A stretch of 7,950 nucleotides of DNA, taken from assembly GCA_017529165.1 (NCBI GenBank), contig JAFXNY010000102.1, positions 1 to 7,950 on the forward strand, read 5' to 3'. Numbering within the stretch: the stretch's first letter is position 1; each line of letters starts with the position of its first letter. This DNA is from Clostridia bacterium (GTDB lineage Bacteria; Bacillota_A; Clostridia; Oscillospirales; Acutalibacteraceae). Shown here in pieces: positions 4,235 through 7,950 of the stretch. The position numbers and the translations under genes are program-made. The notes beneath the pieces were generated by a model. It did no database searches. It had not been told where the DNA came from and was given only the letters and a program-made list of their open reading frames with translations.

Positions 4235-4915
4235 CTATTCAAGTGTATATGAAAAGATTTTAAGTTGTCCTTTTTTAAGCTTAGATATAAAGTCCGATTC
4301 GCTTTTAAGCGGTTTTTTGCTTTCCATTCCGGCAATTCTTTTTTGTTTTTCCCCTATATGATTATCAGAGCCGGCAAATCTAATAAGATTATATTTTTGG
4401 GCATAAAGCTCCGCCATCTCGTTTTCAAAATCGGTGCGGTTGGCATTTATCACTTCGGCACCGTGTATACGCCGAGGGTACAGCCTTATATGGTCTATAT
4501 AACCTGCCTCTCTGAACGGATGAGCTTGTATTATCAAAGCACCGTTATCGGAAAGGAAAGACAGCTCTGCCGACTTCCTCATTTTCATAATCTCATGGTG
4601 TTTAAGGAACCACTTTTTATCAAGGCCGTAAACTAAAAAATCGGTGCCGCCGTGTGATATTTCCACGCCGCAAAAAACCTTTATTCCGATTTCTTTGCCT
4701 ATTTGCAGAGCTTTCTCATAGTCTGAAAAGAAAAACTCAATTTTGTCTTTGTACGGTGTGTAATAATCGATGTTGATGTTGCCGTCTAAAAAATGGTTGG
4801 TTATAAAAACGCCGTCATAGCCAAGATTTTTATAAAATGTAAGAGACTGCCGGACATCCGCTTTAGCGCAGGCGCTTACCGGCGAGGTGTGCAAATGGGT
4901 TTCATATTTATACAT
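4235..4915 (-). CDS. PHP-domain metal-dependent phosphoesterase
   Basis: A 226-residue protein of the PHP (polymerase and histidinol phosphatase) family, numbered from ATG 4915. Metal-ligand motifs are in order: THLHTS (His7, His9), GYDGVFITNHF (32-42, His41), VFCGVEIS (Glu85), IIQAHPFRE (His132) and AGSDNH (Asp184, His186). These build the tri-metal site that hydrolyses phosphoesters in YciV-like nucleases/phosphatases and histidinol phosphatases. The exact substrate is not evident, and no histidine-biosynthesis genes are nearby. The frame is open further upstream, but GGAGG (4925-4921) lies 5 bases before ATG 4915 and the longer start would lie inside the promoter, so 4915 is the start. The gene is convergent with LysM-CAP and divergent from the cohesin gene. 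Confidence 0.88.
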   Translation of the reverse strand: MYKYETHLHTSPVSACAKADVRQSLTFYKNLGYDGVFITNHFLDGNINIDYYTPYKDKIEFFFSDYEKALQIGKEIGIKVFCGVEISHGGTDFLVYGLDKKWFLKHHEIMKMRKSAELSFLSDNGALIIQAHPFREAGYIDHIRLYPRRIHGAEVINANRTDFENEMAELYAQKYNLIRFAGSDNHIGEKQKRIAGMESKKPLKSESDFISKLKKGQLKIFSYTLE

Positions 4916-4943
4916 AATTTCCTCCGCATACCTTAATAATGTA

Positions 4944-4972
4944 ATAATATTGCTTTTTATAGGCAATGTCAA
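4944..4972 (-). promoter_or_regulatory. Consensus promoter of the PHP gene
   Basis: On the minus strand a perfect -35 TTGACA (4972-4967), a 17-base spacer and TATTAT (4949-4944) place the start near 4937, some 20 bases before ATG 4915. The spacer starts TTGC and ends GCAA, a small inverted repeat. Confidence 0.85.
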
Positions 4973-4991
4973 GACAGGAAAAATGTTTTAC

Positions 4992-5020
4992 TTGAATATA
5001 TATTCGAAAGTGATTATAAT
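4992..5020 (+). promoter_or_regulatory. Promoter of the cohesin gene with overlapping palindrome
   Basis: TTGAAT (4992-4997), a 17-base spacer and TATAAT (5015-5020). A 12-bp perfect palindrome, GAATATATATTC (4994-5005), overlaps the -35 box and early spacer, a good position for a repressor site. The -35 boxes of this and the divergent PHP promoter are 19 bases apart. Confidence 0.82.
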
Positions 5021-5054
5021 ATAAGTTGCAATAGTTTAATGGAGGGATATTTAT

Positions 5055-5873
5055 ATGAAAAGAATAGTTTCTGTTTTAACAGCCGTTTTACTGTTTTCGG
5101 CATTTGTTTTGCCGTGTAGCGTGTTTGCTGCCGGCAATCCTACATTTGCGGTTTCGTCTGTTTCTGCAGATGCAGGCGCAAAAGCAGAGGTTAAAATATC
5201 GATAAAGAACAACCCCGGAATTGCTTCGGCGAAGCTTGAGGTCGCCTTTGACAGTGATTTAACCCTTGAAAAAGTAACCTATGGCAGCACACTTGGGGGA
5301 ACAACTCAAGCACCGCAAAGCCTTAAATCTCCTGTTACGCTTAATTGGTATGCCGGTGCAAATTATACTAAAGACGGCGAGTATGCCACCCTTACTTTCA
5401 GTGTGGCAAAAACTGCAAGGGCAGGGAAACACGACATAACCGTTTCCTATAACAAGGACGATGTTTTTAACATTGACGAAAACAATGTTGAGTTTATTGT
5501 AGAAAACGGAGCGGTTACTGTTGCCGGCAGTGATGCCGATACTTCTTCACAGGCAAAATCAGAGGACAAAGAAAGTAATAACGCCTCAGAAGAAAGTGTA
5601 AGCACCACGGGTGAAAAGAAAGCTTTAAGTGAAACTGCTGAGGTTACCGGCGAGGGCTCGGGCGATTACACCGGCGGCGAAGTTGTTTTTGATGACGAGG
5701 GAAATGTTATAGAGGTAATCGGTGACGATAATGTGGCTACCGTGTCTAAAGGCACAAATAAGACTTTGATCATCGTGCTTGCAAGCGTGGCGGCAGTAGT
5801 TATTATCGGCGGCGGTGCGGCGTTCCTTATCTACAAAAAGAAGAAAACAGCTAAAGTTGATATAGAAGAATAA
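5055..5873 (+). CDS. Membrane-anchored cohesin-domain protein
   Basis: A 272-residue exported surface protein. Residues 1-25 are a signal peptide (MKRIVSVLTAVLLFSAFVLP then CSVFAA). Residues 29-157 form a cohesin-like beta-sandwich: PTFAVSSVSADAGAKAEVKI, NNPGIASAKLEVAFDSDLTLEKV (52-74), a NWYAGANYTKDGEYATLTFSV stretch (97-117) and a final VEFIVENGAVTV strand. An acidic, Ser/Thr-rich linker (about 158-235) leads to one transmembrane helix (237-260) and a basic tail, KKKKTAKVDIEE, so the cohesin faces outward and is held by the membrane, not by sortase. Cohesins bind dockerin modules of enzymes or surface proteins in cellulosome-type and other assemblies. The dockerin partner is not in this window. 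GGAGGG (5041-5046) lies 8 bases before the ATG. The gene is monocistronic between its own promoter and a strong hairpin. Confidence 0.87.
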   Translation: MKRIVSVLTAVLLFSAFVLPCSVFAAGNPTFAVSSVSADAGAKAEVKISIKNNPGIASAKLEVAFDSDLTLEKVTYGSTLGGTTQAPQSLKSPVTLNWYAGANYTKDGEYATLTFSVAKTARAGKHDITVSYNKDDVFNIDENNVEFIVENGAVTVAGSDADTSSQAKSEDKESNNASEESVSTTGEKKALSETAEVTGEGSGDYTGGEVVFDDEGNVIEVIGDDNVATVSKGTNKTLIIVLASVAAVVIIGGGAAFLIYKKKKTAKVDIEE

Positions 5874-5887
5874 CAAAAGATAAAACA

Positions 5888-5919
5888 AATGCGGTCTGCC
5901 TAAGTAGGCAGACCGCATT
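5888..5919. terminator. Long bidirectional terminator hairpin
   Basis: AATGCGGTCTGCCTA (5888-5902) is perfectly complementary to TAGGCAGACCGCATT (5905-5919), 15 base pairs around the dinucleotide AG. On the minus strand it is followed by a T-rich tract (TTTGTTTTATCTTTTG), a good terminator for the obg-mrnC operon. On the plus strand the tract is weaker (CTTTTATTAT, 5929-5938). Confidence 0.85.
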
Positions 5920-5920
5920 G

Positions 5921-6292
5921 CTATGCGTCTTTTATTATAATGCTAAAAAGCTCTTCTATTCTTTTACTATTGCCCGAAAGGTGAAGAAAGCCAAAAAGGC
6001 ATTCAAGTCCCGTTGCCGTGTGATAATCGGCATTGCTTGAAGATTTCGGTGTGTTGGAGGTGTGCAGGTTTCTGCCACGCTTAAATATTGCAATTTCTTC
6101 TTCAGAAAGAAAGGACTCTATTTTCTTCATCGCTTTTGCCTGTGAGGGCGCCTTAACAAACTCTACCGCCATATCGTGAAGTGTGCCGGAAGGTCTGTTT
6201 TTGCTTGCAAGATATGTTCTTACAAGCAGGCTATATACGGCATCGCCCACAAAGGCAAGGGTAGATGTGCTTAAAAGCTTAATATCATCCAT
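5921..6292 (-). CDS. mrnC: Mini-ribonuclease III
   Basis: A 123-residue protein consisting of an RNase III catalytic domain without the double-stranded RNA-binding domain, the hallmark of Mini-III, which in Bacillus matures the ends of 23S rRNA. Signatures: LAFVGDAVYSLLVR (12-25, with metal ligand Asp17), EFVKAPSQAKAM (44-55), FLSEEEIAIFKRGRN (61-75), the TPKSSSNADYHTATG segment (81-95), and GLECLFGFLHLSGN (95-108, with metal ligand Glu97). The length fits the family (about 120-145). The ATG lies 5 bases after the obg stop, and its Shine-Dalgarno (GGAG) is within the last obg codons, so translation is coupled. The stop codon is one base from the terminator hairpin, making it the last gene of the operon. 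Confidence 0.93.
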   Translation of the reverse strand: MDDIKLLSTSTLAFVGDAVYSLLVRTYLASKNRPSGTLHDMAVEFVKAPSQAKAMKKIESFLSEEEIAIFKRGRNLHTSNTPKSSSNADYHTATGLECLFGFLHLSGNSKRIEELFSIIIKDA

Positions 6293-6297
6293 ACAAA

Positions 6298-7572
6298 TTA
6301 CTCCACATAATCAAACTCAACATCGTAAACGCTCACACTATCGCCCTCTTTTATACCGCTTTTTCTGAGAGCGTCTATAATGCCGGAGGAACGAAGCACA
6401 CGCTCGAAGTATTGAAGAGACTCATAGTCTTCTGGGTTTATATCGTTCATAATACTTAGTAGCCACGGTGCGTTTTCTACTATATAAACACCCTCACAAA
6501 CACGAATACTAAATGTGCGGTCTTTAGGAGTGGTATAGTCCTCTTTCGGTTTCGGCTCCGCCTCATACCGCTTTAAGGGGGGCAGCTTTTGAAGCTCGGC
6601 GGCAACAAAGTTTATAAGCTCATCTGTTCCCTCCGCTATGGGTGCGGAAATTGGGAAAAACGCATAACCCTTTTCCTTAAAAAAAGATTTAACAGTTTGT
6701 ATTTGTTCATCGGTGCAAAGGTCACATTTGTTAGCTACCACTATTTGTTTTTGCTCTGAAAGCTCTTTACTGTAAACTGCGAGCTCACGGTTTATTTTAT
6801 TAAAATCATCTATCGGGTCTCTGCCCTCACTGCCCGAAGCATCTATTACATGTAAAAGAATCCGGCAACGCTCAACATGCCGCAAAAACTCGTGTCCGAG
6901 CCCCACACCCTCTCCGGCGCCCTCGATAAGACCGGGAATATCCGCCATTACAAAGGACGAGCCCTCGCCCATACGCACAACGCCCAAAACAGGGGTAAGA
7001 GTTGTAAAGTGATAGTTTGCGATTTTAGGCTTTGCCTCGCTTACAACCGATATAAGAGTAGATTTGCCCACATTCGGAAAACCGATAAGGCCTACATCAG
7101 CGAGGAGCTTTAATTCCAGCGTTACATCAAGCTCTTCGCCCTCTGCGCCCCTCTTTGCAAAACGGGGGACCTGCCTTGTGGCAGTGGCAAAATGTGTGTT
7201 GCCCCAACCGCCGTTTCCGCCTTTGGCGATAACAACCGGCGTACTGTCCGATATATCGGCGATTATTCTGCCTGTCTCTCCGTCCTTTACGAGCGTACCC
7301 TCAGGCACCTTTATTATAAGGTCGCTCGCTTTTTTGCCCGAGCCTCTGCCTGCCTTGCCTTTTTCGCCGTTTTCGGCCATATATTTGCGCTTGTATCTGA
7401 AATCTGCAAGGGTGGAAAGATTTTTATCGGCAACAAATATTATGTCGCCGCCTTTTCCGCCGTCTCCACCGTCAGGTCCGCCGGCGGCAACATATTTTTC
7501 ACGGTGAAAAGATACTGCGCCGTCTCCGCCGTTTCCGGCTTTCAGGTGTATTTTTGCTATATCAACAAACAT
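6298..7572 (-). CDS. obg: GTPase Obg (CgtA), ribosome assembly factor
   Basis: A 424-residue Obg GTPase with all three family domains. The glycine-rich Obg fold occupies about 1-158 (GNGGDGAVSFHREKYV, GGPDGGDGGKGGD, GKGGNGGWGN-type loops). The G domain runs about 159-335 with G1 GFPNVGKST (164-172), the G2 region HFTTLTP (188-194), G3 DIPG (211-214), G4 NKCD (281-284) and G5 SA (309-310). The C-terminal OCT domain is about 350-424. Obg acts in 50S ribosome assembly and in stress and (p)ppGpp responses. In many Firmicutes it sits with rplU-rpmA; here the next gene upstream is instead a zinc-ribbon protein. The ATG lies 2 bases after that gene's stop, with GGAG inside the upstream gene's last codons, so the genes are coupled. 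Confidence 0.97.
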   Translation of the reverse strand: MFVDIAKIHLKAGNGGDGAVSFHREKYVAAGGPDGGDGGKGGDIIFVADKNLSTLADFRYKRKYMAENGEKGKAGRGSGKKASDLIIKVPEGTLVKDGETGRIIADISDSTPVVIAKGGNGGWGNTHFATATRQVPRFAKRGAEGEELDVTLELKLLADVGLIGFPNVGKSTLISVVSEAKPKIANYHFTTLTPVLGVVRMGEGSSFVMADIPGLIEGAGEGVGLGHEFLRHVERCRILLHVIDASGSEGRDPIDDFNKINRELAVYSKELSEQKQIVVANKCDLCTDEQIQTVKSFFKEKGYAFFPISAPIAEGTDELINFVAAELQKLPPLKRYEAEPKPKEDYTTPKDRTFSIRVCEGVYIVENAPWLLSIMNDINPEDYESLQYFERVLRSSGIIDALRKSGIKEGDSVSVYDVEFDYVE

Positions 7573-7574
7573 TT

Positions 7575-7950
7575 TTATTCTCCGTCTTCATCCTCAAAAT
7601 CGTAAAAGCCGATTTGATTTTCGGTAAGATTTCTGTAAAGGCTTTGCGCCTCTTCAAGATTGTCTTCATCCACATAAATATCTGTGGCAAAAAAACTTCC
7701 GCCAAAGCCTGTGTGCAGTACATCGCCCTTGCTGTCCTCGCTAAAAGAAATGCCGTTTTCTACTAATATATCCTTAAAAATCTCGGCGGTAACAGGACTA
7801 TCCACGCTCGCCGCAAGAACAGGGCTTTTTATTATATCCGGCTCTGCAGGCTCTTTAATTTCTTTTGTCCTATCGTCTGCCTCTTCGCCCTTTAATTCTG
7901 CACCGCATAAAGGACACAACTCGGCCTCATCATCACACATATAAAAACAA
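7575..7950 (-). CDS. Zinc-ribbon / DUF2007-like protein (partial, 5' end beyond window)
   Basis: The frame stays open to the window edge. ATG 7940 is in frame, but only ten bases precede it, without a visible Shine-Dalgarno, and those bases still code (C-F-Y), so the start probably lies outside. The visible N-terminal part has Cys at the edge, then MCDDEAELCPLCGAEL, a zinc-ribbon-like set of four Cys. After an acidic linker, residues about 42-110 (from VLAASVDSPVTAEIFKDILV, through a short strand-turn, to ATDIYVDEDNLEEAQSLY) match the DUF2007 pattern, a small ferredoxin-like domain described as a putative signal-transducing protein. The tail is strongly acidic (YDFEDEDGE). It is the first visible gene of the operon with obg and mrnC; its function is unknown. 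Confidence 0.75.
   Translation of the reverse strand, partial: CFYMCDDEAELCPLCGAELKGEEADDRTKEIKEPAEPDIIKSPVLAASVDSPVTAEIFKDILVENGISFSEDSKGDVLHTGFGGSFFATDIYVDEDNLEEAQSLYRNLTENQIGFYDFEDEDGE

Noticed and set aside
4916..4972. Longer PHP protein starting at 4972
   Set aside because: The extension lies inside a consensus promoter (TTGACA-17-TATTAT) and lacks its own Shine-Dalgarno; GGAGG is spaced for ATG 4915.
5888..5919. Mobile-element or REP-type palindrome
   Set aside because: The perfect 15-bp hairpin lies exactly between two convergent gene ends, with a T-rich tract on the minus side; a bidirectional terminator explains it.
7064..7605. Plus-strand reading frames of up to 147 codons across obg
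   Set aside because: They are antisense shadows of the Gly/Ala-rich Obg coding sequence; translations show no family features and no good ribosome binding site.
1..7950. CRISPR array, tRNA/rRNA gene or insertion-sequence transposase
   Set aside because: I saw no regularly spaced repeats, no tRNA cloverleaf or TTCRA arm pattern, and no transposase-like frame on either strand.

Overview
The window looks like chromosomal DNA from a low-to-mid-GC Gram-positive anaerobe of the class Clostridia, probably an Oscillospiraceae/Ruminococcaceae-type gut bacterium. This rests on strong GGAGG ribosome binding sites, near-consensus sigma-A promoters, an Obg with a C-terminal OCT domain next to Mini-RNase III, a YkwD-like LysM-CAP protein and a membrane-anchored cohesin protein. 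Species cannot be named from the sequence alone.

Layout, left to right. Positions 1-138 hold the 3' end of a membrane protein gene. A consensus promoter (142-170), with an 8-bp inverted repeat around its -10 box, drives a Fic-family protein (206-1144) whose catalytic-motif His is replaced by Gln. Positions 1210-2775 hold a locus with its own promoter: a broken flavodoxin-like remnant, an FHS/fucose-permease-like MFS transporter and an overlapping 34-codon ORF, ending in a hairpin. A 13-bp direct repeat lies just after the promoter and again exactly at the stop codon of the 34-codon ORF, so this block may be inserted or rearranged DNA. A small papain-like amidase-domain gene (2828-3313) follows.

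Positions 3356-4226 hold the most interesting regulatory layout. A very strong promoter leads into a 23-codon Cys-rich ORF with a perfect Shine-Dalgarno. Next come an intrinsic terminator and, with no gap, the Shine-Dalgarno of a secreted LysM-CAP protein. The last codons of the small ORF can pair with the 5' arm of that terminator, which is the geometry of a translation-controlled attenuator.

A GNRA-loop terminator (4203-4226) separates this from a convergent PHP-domain phosphoesterase gene (4235-4915, minus). That gene is divergent from a membrane-anchored cohesin gene (5055-5873, plus), and the two have back-to-back promoters. A 15-bp hairpin (5888-5919) then separates the cohesin gene from a convergent housekeeping operon on the minus strand: a zinc-ribbon/DUF2007-like protein (cut by the window edge), obg, then mrnC. 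That operon is tightly coupled, with Shine-Dalgarno sites inside the ends of the preceding genes, and serves ribosome assembly and rRNA maturation. Three products (LysM-CAP, cohesin, amidase-like) have cell-envelope themes, but nothing seen here shows that they work together.
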